Source: Leuctra nigra
Taxonomy: Eukaryota > Arthropoda > Insecta > Plecoptera > Leuctridae
NCBI GenBank assembly: GCA_934045905.1
Contig: OW203767.1
Location: 30,316,520 to 30,380,519 of the forward strand
Reading direction: 5' to 3'
Length of the DNA stretch: 64,000 bases
Under the pieces are notes generated by a model. The model did not search any database and was not told the DNA's origin. It saw only the letters and a program-made list of their open reading frames with translations. The position numbers were made by a program, and so were the translations under genes. Of the stretch, positions 55,640-64,000 are shown one piece after another. How positions within the stretch are numbered: position 1 is the first letter of the stretch; every line of letters starts with the position of its first letter.

Positions 55640-56190
55640 TTTCGTTACAATCGGTCCAGCCGTTTTCGATATATGACGTCACTTCCGGTTTTAGCAATGG
55701 CGGCCGAAAATAATGTCGTCTTGAATTCATAATTATTACTCCTACACATTGTCAAAATTTGGTTGCAATCGGTACAGCCGTTTTTGATATATGACGTCAC
55801 TTCCGGTTTTAACAATGGCGGCCGAAAATAATGTCGTCTTGAATTCATAATTATTAGTACAACACATTTCCAAAATTTGGTTGCAATCGGTACAGCCATT
55901 TTCGATAAATGACGTCACTTCCGGTTTTAACAATGGCGGCCGAAAATAATGTCGTCTTGAATTCATAATTATTAGTACAACACATTTCCAAAATTTGATT
56001 GCAATCGGTACAGCCATTTTCGATATTTGACGTCACTTCCGGTTTTAACAATGGCGGCCGAAAATAATGTCGTCTTGAATTCATAATTATTAGTCCAACA
56101 CATTTCCAAACTTAGGTTGCAATCGGTACAACCGTTTACGATATATGACGTCACTTCCGGTTTTAAAAATGGCCGCCGAGAACACTGCAA
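55640..56190 (+). repeat. 118-bp tandem array with CRE/ETS/YY1-like sites
   Basis: GACGTCACTTCCGG starts at 55675, 55793, 55911, 56029 and 56147, exactly 118 bp apart. Each unit reads CAATCGGTACAGCC, a short spacer, TGACGTCACTTCCGGTTTTA, then ATGGCGGCCG and AATAATGTCGTCTTGAATTC. Units differ at few positions. 118 is not divisible by three, so the minus-strand frames through the array are not a repeat protein. Confidence 0.92.
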
Positions 56191-56898
56191 CCTTGAATTT
56201 ATAATTATTTACAAAGTACGTTTACTTATATCTATTTTAAAGTATAAAGTGGTGAATTTAGCGTCATTTAGCATATTTATGACGTCATTTCCGGTATAGG
56301 TCATAAAATGTGTGACGTCATTTCCGGTTTCGATATTTGAATCATCAAATATTACTGATTACATAAAGTTGACCGTCTAAATCGTTTAGCGCTGGTTTTG
56401 TTCTAATCTGTTTAGCCGTTTTTGAGACATGATGTCACTTCCGGTTTCAAAATGGCGGCTTCCGGTTGGTTTTATAACAAGTCAAATGAAATATCAAAAG
56501 TACAAACGTTACATAAATATCAAGACAATCGGATCAACAGTTGTTGCTGAAATGCAAATCGATGTATATTAAATTTCATGACGTCATTTCCGGTTTATTT
56601 AAAATAATGTTCAGTCTTTTGATATTGATAATCCATATAGATGACCGTCTGAAACGATTGGCGCAAATTTCGTTCCGATCGGTCCAACCGTTTTCTAGAT
56701 ATGACGTCACATCCGGTTTCAAAATGGCGGCACAAAAAATTCGTAAGGGCAAGGTATCATCAGACGCCAAAAGTGCACATGGGGTAAAAAATTCAGATCG
56801 ATTAGTTCAGCCGTTTAGGCTGTGGCGGTGATAGCAACGTTTCCTGATATCATCTTCAGAATCAGAAAGTGGTGTAATTTCACTGTTTTCTCGGCCCT

Positions 56899-57084
56899 CT
56901 AGCTCGCAAACGGCATAACATATTGTTCCCTAATTTGGTATATGTAGTGGGGTGGGCCATAGCTCGAAATTAAGATATATCGCAACAATGTGAGATTTTC
57001 CAATTTTAAGATCCAGGAGGCCGAAAATGCCATGTTGTTGCTTACAGTAAAAGTGGTTGGTCTGCTCCTCAGTTTATTAGTCAT
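56899..57084 (-). other. recurrent 61-codon frame in X 3' region
   Basis: The same ATG-to-stop frame is found in X copies B (32439-32624), D (41012-41197), E (44580-44765) and F (here), on the strand opposite to X sense. In copy A the start is lost and a stop interrupts it. Most differences between subfamilies change the amino acid (for example Pro/Thr, Gly/Glu, Asp/His, Trp/Arg), which argues against selection on a protein. I list it because it recurs, not because I think it is translated. Confidence 0.25.
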
Positions 57085-57153
57085 TTACGGTATGTTGAGT
57101 GAGTGTGAGTGTACGGTACGACTTGGCTGGGTGGAGCGACCGCTCCACTAGAT

Positions 57154-57954
57154 TCGCTTTCAGATTTAGGTCAAGTGATCAAAATCAATTGAATAATCAA
57201 TATAAATAAAACATGGGTATTCATAATTTTGAATTCATTTTATTGAAAAGATTAAAATAGAAATCTCAACATCAAAAGTAGAGAAGTGCATTTTACTGGA
57301 TTCTTCTTTTACAAAAGTCAGGAAATCTATTCATACGATATTTGCGTTTTTCTTCAATTGCCCTCATTATTATTATTATGATTGTTTCCTGATTATGTTT
57401 CTTCTGTGGACGCTCCTACTGACTAGTATTATAACTAGGAGATTTAAATATATTAGAAAAACCTCTGTGAAACGCGTTGATAAGCGAACTTCGTTGCATT
57501 CCAATTAATATTAGAGTGAAAGTTGCTTCTCTATTAAAAACCTTAGAAATAACAAGGAAACAACCTGATCAAGGGATCAATATAACATAATGAATACATC
57601 AGACTTAATTTTCAAATCAAATGGAGTAACGATCAAATAAGAACAAAACACACAAAGAAAGATGTCCGTGCCAAAACCGTCGAAATGTCAAAAAAAATCG
57701 CTCAATAAAGTTTGCGAAATGTTCCAAGAAAGCATTGATTACTTAATTAATAACAATGACGATCTGCATCATTATTTAAAACCGAGTATTGGCGTTGTAG
57801 GTAACTGAAACTCTATGTAAAACTTGTAATAATGTGAAAATGCATCACACTCGGGTTTTCTGAATGCTGATGTGCATGTCTTTACATATGAAATACGAGC
57901 TGCAAACCAGCAAGACTTTGCTTGGAAATTGCACTTTCCTCCTGCTAACCGGTT
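57154..57954. other. non-coding DNA with a decayed Helitron-like copy
   Basis: Family H end at 57453-57492 (minus; AAAACCTCTGTGAAACGCG, then TTGATAAGCGAAC, terminal TTAG). Its 5'-side block (GTCCGTGCCAAAA, then TCGCTCAATAAAG) is near 57662-57712, giving a copy of about 260 bp. No gene. Confidence 0.4.
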
Positions 57955-58008
57955 TTACGATCTCCGAATAGTTGTTGAATAGTTGAATATTGTTGGTAGT
58001 TGAATACC

Positions 58009-58028
58009 AAGATGGCGGCAACTAGATA
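58009..58028 (+). promoter_or_regulatory. YY1-like site in LINE 5' region
   Basis: ACCAAGATGGCGGCAACTAG contains the YY1 core AAGATGGCGGC. A YY1 site close to the RNA start directs initiation in mammalian L1. Here the resemblance of position is only suggestive because the element's 5' end is not fixed. Confidence 0.35.
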
Positions 58029-58371
58029 GACACGTACGTGAGTGCTGCTCCACCAAGTTTACCAATTCTTGCTTTAATTGCCGGGGCTGGTGGTTTGTGT
58101 GTACTCCAATTGGACCGTTGTTAACACTCGTTTTCGTGTATTGTATTTTCTTTGCGGAAGGAGTGAGAGTTCTTTGCTGATACGGCTTGAAACTTTTGGT
58201 TTTTCTCACTCAGTGTGACCTTGTGACCTTGTGTGACCGCTGACCGCGCAGTCCACCTTGCTGAGGCTGTTTTTCACAGGTCAAGAGTACTACCCACTTT
58301 CAACCCTTAGTCTCACAGGACGGGTACTCAGTGTATACACTACGAACTGTCACTGTCATTGTCAAGAAGTC

Positions 58372-59091
58372 ATGGGTGGTCAAGATAAGCCAGAGACTCG
58401 AGCCAGCAAAGAGGTAACAATTATGAACAACAAAATTGAAGAATATGAAGCTACTATCAACGGGAAGATAGAAGATTTCAGGAAACTATTGGAAGAGAAA
58501 ACACCTGACTTACTTCTGCAAGAAAAGTTCAATGTCATGGAGGTAACAGTCCGGAAGCAGTTAGAGGAAATGAAAGCCGAGTTCGAGCAGATGAGGTCTG
58601 TAATTACTAATTTAGAATTAAAGGTGGAATTAAATGAAGATAAGATTGATCAATTAGAACAATACAGTCGCCGCAACTGTCTTATAATACATGGTCTACC
58701 TGAGTCAGATAAGGAAGACCCACATTCATTAGCTCTAAACCTATTTAGAAACATTCTTCAGATTAACTTCAGTCCAGCCGAGTTGGACAGATGTCACAGA
58801 CTGGGATCGAAATCGGGGAAGAATGCTAATAAACGTCCTCTAATAGTTAAATTCGTGTCTTATCAAGCAAGAGCCGAGATTTGGCGACGTAAGAAACTGC
58901 TAAAAGGCCACAGGTTTATGATTACTGAATCACTAACGAAACGGAGACATGCTCTTCTTCTGGAAGTAATGGATCTGGTGGGCCAAAAAAATGTCTGGAC
59001 ACAGGATGGTAAGATCATGGCTAAATTCTTAGACAAAAAATTAAAAATCTCTAAAACTGCGGACCTGAATAATCTAAACCCCACTGATTAA
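58372..59091 (+). CDS. LINE ORF1 protein (coiled coil + L1-like RNA-binding)
   Basis: 239 residues from the ATG at 58372; the frame is open further upstream but without ATG. Residues ~20-95 are charged, heptad-like and predicted as coiled coil (MNNKIEEYEATI to ELKVELNEDKIDQLEQ). QYSRRNCLIIHGLPE (~98-113) starts an RRM-like domain, and KRPLIVKFVSYQARAEIWRR (~143-162) and the KLLKGHRFMITESLTKRR region (~165-182) resemble the RRM and C-terminal domain of L1-type ORF1 proteins (Transposase_22-like). Such proteins trimerise, coat element RNA and act as nucleic-acid chaperones. The reading frame ends 137 bp before ORF2. Assignment rests on pattern; the fold is inferred. Confidence 0.8.
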   Translation: MGGQDKPETRASKEVTIMNNKIEEYEATINGKIEDFRKLLEEKTPDLLLQEKFNVMEVTVRKQLEEMKAEFEQMRSVITNLELKVELNEDKIDQLEQYSRRNCLIIHGLPESDKEDPHSLALNLFRNILQINFSPAELDRCHRLGSKSGKNANKRPLIVKFVSYQARAEIWRRKKLLKGHRFMITESLTKRRHALLLEVMDLVGQKNVWTQDGKIMAKFLDKKLKISKTADLNNLNPTD

Positions 59092-59228
59092 ATTTAATAG
59101 GTGGAGTAATACTCACTGTACTGTGTTTTGATCGACCTGTATTGCAGTCTTATTTCTGTATTTTAACTTAGCTAGATTTATTTTTATTTTTAAGTGAACA
59201 GTGTATATTTTTGTATTTTGTATTTTGT

Positions 59229-62200
59229 ATGGACGAACAGAGTAATGACTGGAGCAATTCAAATTTTTTATTAAATCAGCAATATGAAACATTAACATGT
59301 CAGAATACCAATGCACTAAATTCTCAATTTAATTATGAATGTATTAATAATTGTAGGATATTTCATTTAAATATAAGGAGCATACAAAGAAACTTTGATC
59401 AATTGTTGATACTAATCGAGGACACCAAAGTACATTTTGATATTTTAATTTTAACAGAGACTCAACTGAAACATGATTCTGATGAATTTCACCTTCCAGG
59501 GTATGTCACTCACCACTTTTTAAATAAATTGACCTCGTTTGACGGTATTACCATACTCTTCAGAGAAAACTCGTTTGATGCTATAGACATGAAAGTAAAC
59601 ACTTCCTTTTCGCAGGCAAATGTAATTTCAGTAAATGTTACTAAGAACACGGAAACATATGCTATTCTTGCGATTTACAGATCTCCAGCTGGAAACTTAC
59701 TGAAATTTAATGATGAATTAGATGTTGAATTAGGTAAACTGAATGCACACCACAATCTTATTATTGGGGATTGCAACATCGATATCACAGAGGACAAGAT
59801 AGTACATAAGTCAACTTCTCAGTATTTAAACTCTATTTATGCTCATGGTTTCAAGTCCTTGATAAACATTCCTACCAGAGTGACCTGCACCACAAAGACG
59901 TGTATAGATCACATTTTCTTGAAATCAAATAGCGATTACATACCAAAGGCAGCAGTATACCTTACTTCAATCACTGACCACTTTGCTACCTGCTTTGGCT
60001 GGGCGAACTCTAGAATTAAAAATGATTCAATTGAACCTCGAACCATATCTTCGGTAACCATTGATTCTCAGGCTCTTGTTGACAATTTTAAAATCATCGA
60101 CTGGACTGATGTCCTCGAGATTGACGAACCGGAGAAGGCTACTGAGATGTTTGTACATATATTACAGACGCAAATAAACTTAGTAAAAACTGTCAAAACT
60201 TTTGAAGTAACTAATAAAACTCGTAAATTAAAGCCCTGGATCACACAAGGCTTGATTATTTCTATAAGAACAAGAGACAAAATCCGTTTGAAGACGTTAA
60301 AAGACAGTGGAAATAAAACTCTTATGCAGTACTACAAACTTTATAGGAATAGACTAAATTATCTTATCAAAATAACGAAAGATGAATATTATTACAATAA
60401 AATGGAAGAGGTAAGGGGGGACATTAGGAAGACTTGGAACGTAATAAATGAAATTAATAATAAGAAGAGAGCTTCGTTTGAAATAGATAAATTGGTAACT
60501 AGCGAAGGCCTCGTTAAAGTTAAAGATCATCCAAAACTTGTTGCAAATACTTTCGTGGATTTCTTCACCGACATTGGTGAAGAAATGGCTATTAAAATTA
60601 ATAATCATACAAGCCCAAGTACTAATATTGAAAATTCTAATTTAAATTCTTTAATTTTGGAGCCTGTCTCACTAAAAGAAATTATAAAAAGTATAAATGA
60701 ACTTGGATCTAGTCGCTCTTCAGGAGTTGACAATATAGATATTAATACTATTAAAACTATTAAACGTTTCATTGCTGTTCCTTTGCAACATATTATTAAT
60801 TCTAGCTTCATTAAAGGCGTTTTTCCTAGCCAGTTTAAAGTAGCAAAAATAATTCCTATTCCTAAGAAGGCAGGTAGTACTACTGTTGATAGTTTTAGAC
60901 CAATTTCTGTGTTGAATAACTTATCTAAAATAATTGAAAGATGCATTAAAAGCAGAATGTACTATTTCTTGGAATCCAACAACATACTATCAGATAATCA
61001 ATACGGGTTTAGAGAAGGAATGGGTACCGAGGATGCAGTTTTTAATTTTACAGAAATAATCAGCAGGGAAATGGACAATAAAAATAAGCCTCTAGCCATT
61101 TTCCTTGATTTGGCTAAAGCCTTTGATACCGTCTGCCACGATAAATTAATAAATAAACTTGAATTTTATGGAATTCGAGGCATGGCTCTCGAACTCTTAA
61201 AGAGTTACTTAACTTGTAGACAGCAATCAGTAATTATAAATGGCGTAGAGAGTAAAATTAGAACTATAAAATACGGAGTTCCGCAAGGAACTGTACTTGG
61301 TCCCATGCTTTTCACAGTCTATATAAACGAATTATGTAATATGAATTTGAAAGGTAGTTTAATCACTTTTGCTGATGATACGGTTCTAATTATATCTGAA
61401 AAAACATGGGAACAAACACAAGCTGTAGCAGAAGAAATGATGGTAAAAATTAAATCTTGGCTCGATCACAATTTACTAACTCTTAATGCCCTAAAGTCCA
61501 TGTTCATCACTTTCACCCCTAGGAGTAACGCTCAGCCAACCGCTCTTAACTTGAAAATACATTTATCCGATTGTAACAGAACTAACTGCATTTGCCATGA
61601 AATAATAAAATCAAGCACAGTTAGGTATTTGGGTATTATAGTTGACCAGCATTTAAATTGGCAAAATCATATTTCAAGTGTAGTGAGAAAATTAAGAATT
61701 ACTCTCCCCAAATTTTATAATCTTAGGAATGTCCTGAGCACAAATACTCTCCGAATGGTTTATTTCGCACTGGTTCAATCCGTTATACAATATGGAATTA
61801 CCAGCTGGGGTGGCGCCTGTAGATCGCATGTAAAGGCAATATGCACTATTCAGAATACAGTCTTAAAAATTATGTATAAGAAAGATAGACGATTTAATAC
61901 TATTCAGCTTTACAATGAGACCAATGTTCTACCGTTAATAAAATTATTTGCAAAGTGTTTAATTAATCATGTTCATGTATATAAGGACCGGAAGGCATCT
62001 AATGAACTTACAGATTCTACAACTAAAATTTCCACAAGATATAAGACCAATGAAAAATTAATTATTCAAAGAGTCAACTCCAGTTTTGCCCAAAGAAATG
62101 GGGCTTTCATTGGTCCTAAGTTATATAATTCTCTGCCTATTGATATTAGAAACACTTTGGTGTCGTCGTCAGCTTCTTATAAAATCTTTAAATCTAAGTT

Positions 62201-62261
62201 AAAAGTTTGGATATTCAATACGCCTGTTTCATCTTTAAAAAGTATAATTTATGTGATGTAG
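59229..62261 (+). CDS. LINE ORF2: endonuclease-reverse transcriptase, intact
   Basis: 1010 residues from ATG at 59229. APE-type endonuclease: HLNIRS (~residue 41), LTETQ (~75), AIYRSP, GDCNID (~180), SITDHF (~247). RT: GSSRSSGVDNIDI, FRPISVLNNLSKIIE, FLDLAKAFDTV (~625), GVPQGTVLGP, FADDTVLI (~714, with FADD in place of the commoner YADD), VRYLGIIVD. A C-terminal segment ends with GPKLYNSLP (~963), the usual WNxLP-like tail. The enzyme nicks DNA and reverse-transcribes the element RNA at the nick. No stop or shift is visible, so the protein may be active. No RNase H domain is seen. Downstream of ORF1 by 137 bp, probably translated by reinitiation. Confidence 0.9.
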   Translation: MDEQSNDWSNSNFLLNQQYETLTCQNTNALNSQFNYECINNCRIFHLNIRSIQRNFDQLLILIEDTKVHFDILILTETQLKHDSDEFHLPGYVTHHFLNKLTSFDGITILFRENSFDAIDMKVNTSFSQANVISVNVTKNTETYAILAIYRSPAGNLLKFNDELDVELGKLNAHHNLIIGDCNIDITEDKIVHKSTSQYLNSIYAHGFKSLINIPTRVTCTTKTCIDHIFLKSNSDYIPKAAVYLTSITDHFATCFGWANSRIKNDSIEPRTISSVTIDSQALVDNFKIIDWTDVLEIDEPEKATEMFVHILQTQINLVKTVKTFEVTNKTRKLKPWITQGLIISIRTRDKIRLKTLKDSGNKTLMQYYKLYRNRLNYLIKITKDEYYYNKMEEVRGDIRKTWNVINEINNKKRASFEIDKLVTSEGLVKVKDHPKLVANTFVDFFTDIGEEMAIKINNHTSPSTNIENSNLNSLILEPVSLKEIIKSINELGSSRSSGVDNIDINTIKTIKRFIAVPLQHIINSSFIKGVFPSQFKVAKIIPIPKKAGSTTVDSFRPISVLNNLSKIIERCIKSRMYYFLESNNILSDNQYGFREGMGTEDAVFNFTEIISREMDNKNKPLAIFLDLAKAFDTVCHDKLINKLEFYGIRGMALELLKSYLTCRQQSVIINGVESKIRTIKYGVPQGTVLGPMLFTVYINELCNMNLKGSLITFADDTVLIISEKTWEQTQAVAEEMMVKIKSWLDHNLLTLNALKSMFITFTPRSNAQPTALNLKIHLSDCNRTNCICHEIIKSSTVRYLGIIVDQHLNWQNHISSVVRKLRITLPKFYNLRNVLSTNTLRMVYFALVQSVIQYGITSWGGACRSHVKAICTIQNTVLKIMYKKDRRFNTIQLYNETNVLPLIKLFAKCLINHVHVYKDRKASNELTDSTTKISTRYKTNEKLIIQRVNSSFAQRNGAFIGPKLYNSLPIDIRNTLVSSSASYKIFKSKLKVWIFNTPVSSLKSIIYVM

Positions 62262-62474
62262 TTTACCATTTTGTATAATTAGCATTTTTTTCAGTTATAT
62301 AATTAAAAATACAATTATACTGATCACAATTGTTTTCTATATAATATCATGACTAATGTAGGGTTGTCTACATCTATTTGCTCATTGTAATTAATTGTTT
62401 TTCATCAGGACTTTGTATCTTATACCTATATGTTTTCTATTTGTATTTACATTACATTGTTCTAATTTTCCGCA

Positions 62475-62512
62475 TGTACCTCCGCACAGGCCTTGGCTTA
62501 TGGAGGTGCCAT
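62475..62512 (+). promoter_or_regulatory. 3' UTR stem-loop of the LINE
   Basis: ACCTCC at 62478-62483 pairs with GGAGGT at 62501-62506, with further pairing of TGTGC/GCACA-like and GGCC/GGCT bases possible in the loop. In related LINEs the RT recognises a 3'-UTR hairpin. Whether this one does is inference. Confidence 0.35.
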
Positions 62513-62582
62513 GATTTTTATTGTATGACTATGTATGATGTGTGAATATAAAAAAAATAAATGGAAAAAAATAAATGGAAAA

Positions 62583-63147
62583 AATTGCGTTCCGCCGTAA
62601 GACTTTACGATCATAAAACCGACGCATGTGTCGTAAAATACCGTCATTGTTGAGTCGTAGGGACGTAATATTTCTCCTATCGATATAATCATTCCGTTCT
62701 GATGCGATATTTGAGTTCCTCGATTTGCTTTTAGTTCAAACTTCTCTCGAACTCGCTTTTCATTAACTTTCTTTTCAGCTTTTTGTGAGTTACTGAATTC
62801 TATGTAATACTATTATGAAACTCGCATGGATGATTTATGTGAAACGAAACTTGTACTTTCTTCATAATATTTCAATCAAATTTAAGTATTCAACGAGGTT
62901 TCTTGAATGTTCAGAGAAGAAAATGTTTAATTTCTTGAAAGGATGTTTAAAAGGATTGAGAATTTCTTGGCTTTTCAACTTCCTATCAATAAAACGTTTT
63001 CTTCTATATAGATGGCATACATTAGTATTTCATGCATTGATTTCATGCAAACACTAAGGGAAAATAAAGAGAGTGTATTACGTATCATCAAAGAAATGAT
63101 CTTCCACAATACTCTTAAAACTTCCACAACGCAAGAACTTGGCTATA
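62583..63147. other. non-coding DNA, no gene seen
   Basis: AT-rich sequence between the LINE and the terminal TIR element. The 80-codon frame at 62815-63057 is hydrophobic and basic by composition only. Confidence 0.4.
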
Positions 63148-63148
63148 C

Positions 63149-63883
63149 CGGGTGGCGCATAAAAAACGCATAATGGCCGAGACATCGCTGTGACAAAACT
63201 ACTACATACATCGGGATGAAACTTTCATGTAATATCAACAACATAATAAGGTGTGGGAAAGTTTCAAAAACATTTCTTTTGTGGTAAAAAAAGTTATAGC
63301 AGTTCGAATTTGGTCGTCGAAAATCGTTAAAAGTCAAATTTCATGTACAATATATTCATTGGTAAAAATTTCAATGAATTTCAATAAATTGAACGAAAGT
63401 TATGGTACCTTGAATTTGAGATTAAAAGCAGAATTATCGTGAGATAATACCACTTTTTGAAATTATTATACGTATAATAATTAATAAAACTTATAAATGA
63501 TACTCTGCTTTTAGGCTCAAATTCAAGAATCCACAACTTTCGTTTCATTGATCCCAATGTATTGAAATTTTTACATTATTTACAGCAATATATTTTGTTT
63601 AAAATTTTAATTTTTAGATTGATATCGTGAGCAGTTTGAAGAAACAGCCTCCCAGCCAATGGACTTTTTCCTTACGCGGACGATCTGAGCTCCGTCAAAT
63701 CGATATTTCGGGAACCAAATTCGAACAGCTGTAACTTTCTTCCACCCAGAAGTAATGTTTTTGAAACTTTCACACACTAAACATTATTATGTTATTTATA
63801 TTATGTGAAATTTTCAGCACGATGTGTGCAGTACTCTCGTCACATATATGGCTCGAGCATAGTGCGTTTTTTTGCGCCACCCT
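63149..63883. mobile_element. ~735-bp TIR element, TA-flanked
   Basis: Ends CCGGGTGGCGCATAAAAAAC (left) and, complemented, AGGGTGGCGCAAAAAAACGC (right). The arms stay related further in (GAAACTTTC / GAAAGTTTC, CTGCTTTTA / TAAAAGCAG, AACTTTCGTT / AACGAAAGTT), so it is a decayed foldback. TA lies next to both ends, compatible with a TA duplication. No transposase frame. Confidence 0.65.
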
Positions 63884-64000
63884 AAAACAGTGGTACTACA
63901 GGGGAAGAAAGGTACACGTCCATTTCGGTGATGAAAGCACCTGAGAAGTCAAGTCCTATGCTTATGCATTTTGACATCTCACGAGAGGGTTGAGTAGTGA
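63884..64000. other. window edge, no feature
   Basis: TACTACAGGGGAAGAAAGGTAC at ~63894-63914 resembles one TIR of the 250-bp MITE (GTACAGGGGAAGAAC) but its partner, if any, is outside the window. Confidence 0.3.

Larger units (their letters stand above)
54198..57153 (+). mobile_element. family X element, copy F
   Basis: The longest X copy (2.96 kb), CCCAGA subfamily. The 5' hairpin 54198-55476 has arms of ~180-220 bp and a long loop that received a SINE (54592-54781). The body contains a 118-bp tandem array (55640-56190) and further CRE/ETS modules at 56281, 56313, 56431, 56580 and 56703. The 3' end is almost identical to copy B, with the terminal hairpin and CTAGAT at 57136-57153. No transposition gene. 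Confidence 0.78.
57955..62580 (+). mobile_element. intact two-ORF non-LTR retrotransposon
   Basis: 5' UTR (start not certain, probably near 57955-58010), ORF1 (58372-59091), a 137-bp spacer, ORF2 (59229-62261), then a ~315-bp 3' UTR ending in ATAAATGGAAAAAAATAAAT-type tail repeats at 62556-62582. Both ORFs are uninterrupted, which makes this the youngest-looking coding element here. Motif style fits the Jockey/CR1/L2 group. I cannot see a convincing target duplication. Confidence 0.85.

Noticed and set aside
55645..56190. Minus-strand repeat frames (60-91 codons) in the 118-bp array as a repeat protein
   Set aside because: The 118-bp period shifts the frame each unit; the frames overlap in different registers and are by-products.
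56899..57084. A conserved 61-codon ORF in four X copies as a possible small protein
   Set aside because: Differences between subfamilies are mostly amino-acid changing and copy A has lost start and frame, so there is no sign of protein-level selection. Kept only as a recurrent frame.

Overview
This window reads as a TE-rich, AT-rich animal genome, most likely an insect or another arthropod. The evidence is two APE-type non-LTR retrotransposons, a tRNA-derived SINE whose body I recognise from arthropod genomes, many TA-, TTAA- and TAA-flanked foldback/MITE elements, Helitron-like ends, and long stretches without any open frame. Nothing looks bacterial or viral. The species cannot be named from the sequence. 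I see almost no host coding sequence. The best candidate is one 138-bp exon on the minus strand (42970-43107) with good splice sites that encodes a single transmembrane helix. Three other exon-like or decayed frames are listed at low confidence.

Layout, left to right. 1-10 kb: non-coding DNA with small hairpin MITEs, a 627-bp foldback (6122-6748) beside a SINE tail, and a GC-rich repeat (8735-9005). 10-15.2 kb: a 43-bp minisatellite, a Helitron-like copy (10903-12013), then a 42-bp minisatellite split by a foldback (12222-14465). That foldback is itself split by a 1.8-kb almost spacer-free palindrome (12627-14439) built from 136-bp repeats. 16.4-19.65 kb: a CR1/L2-like LINE with endonuclease and RT separated by one frameshift. 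19.7-24.1 kb: a Helitron-like copy with a short basic ORF, and a ~300-bp direct duplication. 24.1-32.7 kb: two copies (A, B) of a family here called X, head to head around a region of inverted repeats and MITEs. 33-38 kb: Helitron-like copies, a second copy of a 250-bp MITE, otherwise unremarkable DNA. 38.3-46.4 kb: X fragment C and X copies D and E, with D and E tail to tail around the transmembrane exon. 46.4-50.5 kb: element Y (4.1 kb, TAA duplication) carrying at least three later insertions. 51.3 kb: a SINE. 54.2-57.15 kb: X copy F, with an exact 118-bp tandem array and a nested SINE. 58-62.6 kb: a LINE with intact ORF1 and ORF2. 63.1-63.9 kb: a TIR element.

The strongest unexplained signal is in families X and Y. 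They carry repeated modules in which a full CRE palindrome (TGACGTCA) abuts an ETS-type core (ACTTCCGG), usually followed by a YY1-like ATGGCGGC. This happens about 30 times in X and Y, with spacing near 118-150 bp. X also starts with a long hairpin (360-1280 bp) and ends in a short hairpin followed by CTAGAT, so its two ends are not inverted copies of each other. Insertions can be ordered by nesting because paralogous copies supply the empty sites (for example X-D for the insertion in X-E, and the right arm of Y for insertions in its left arm).
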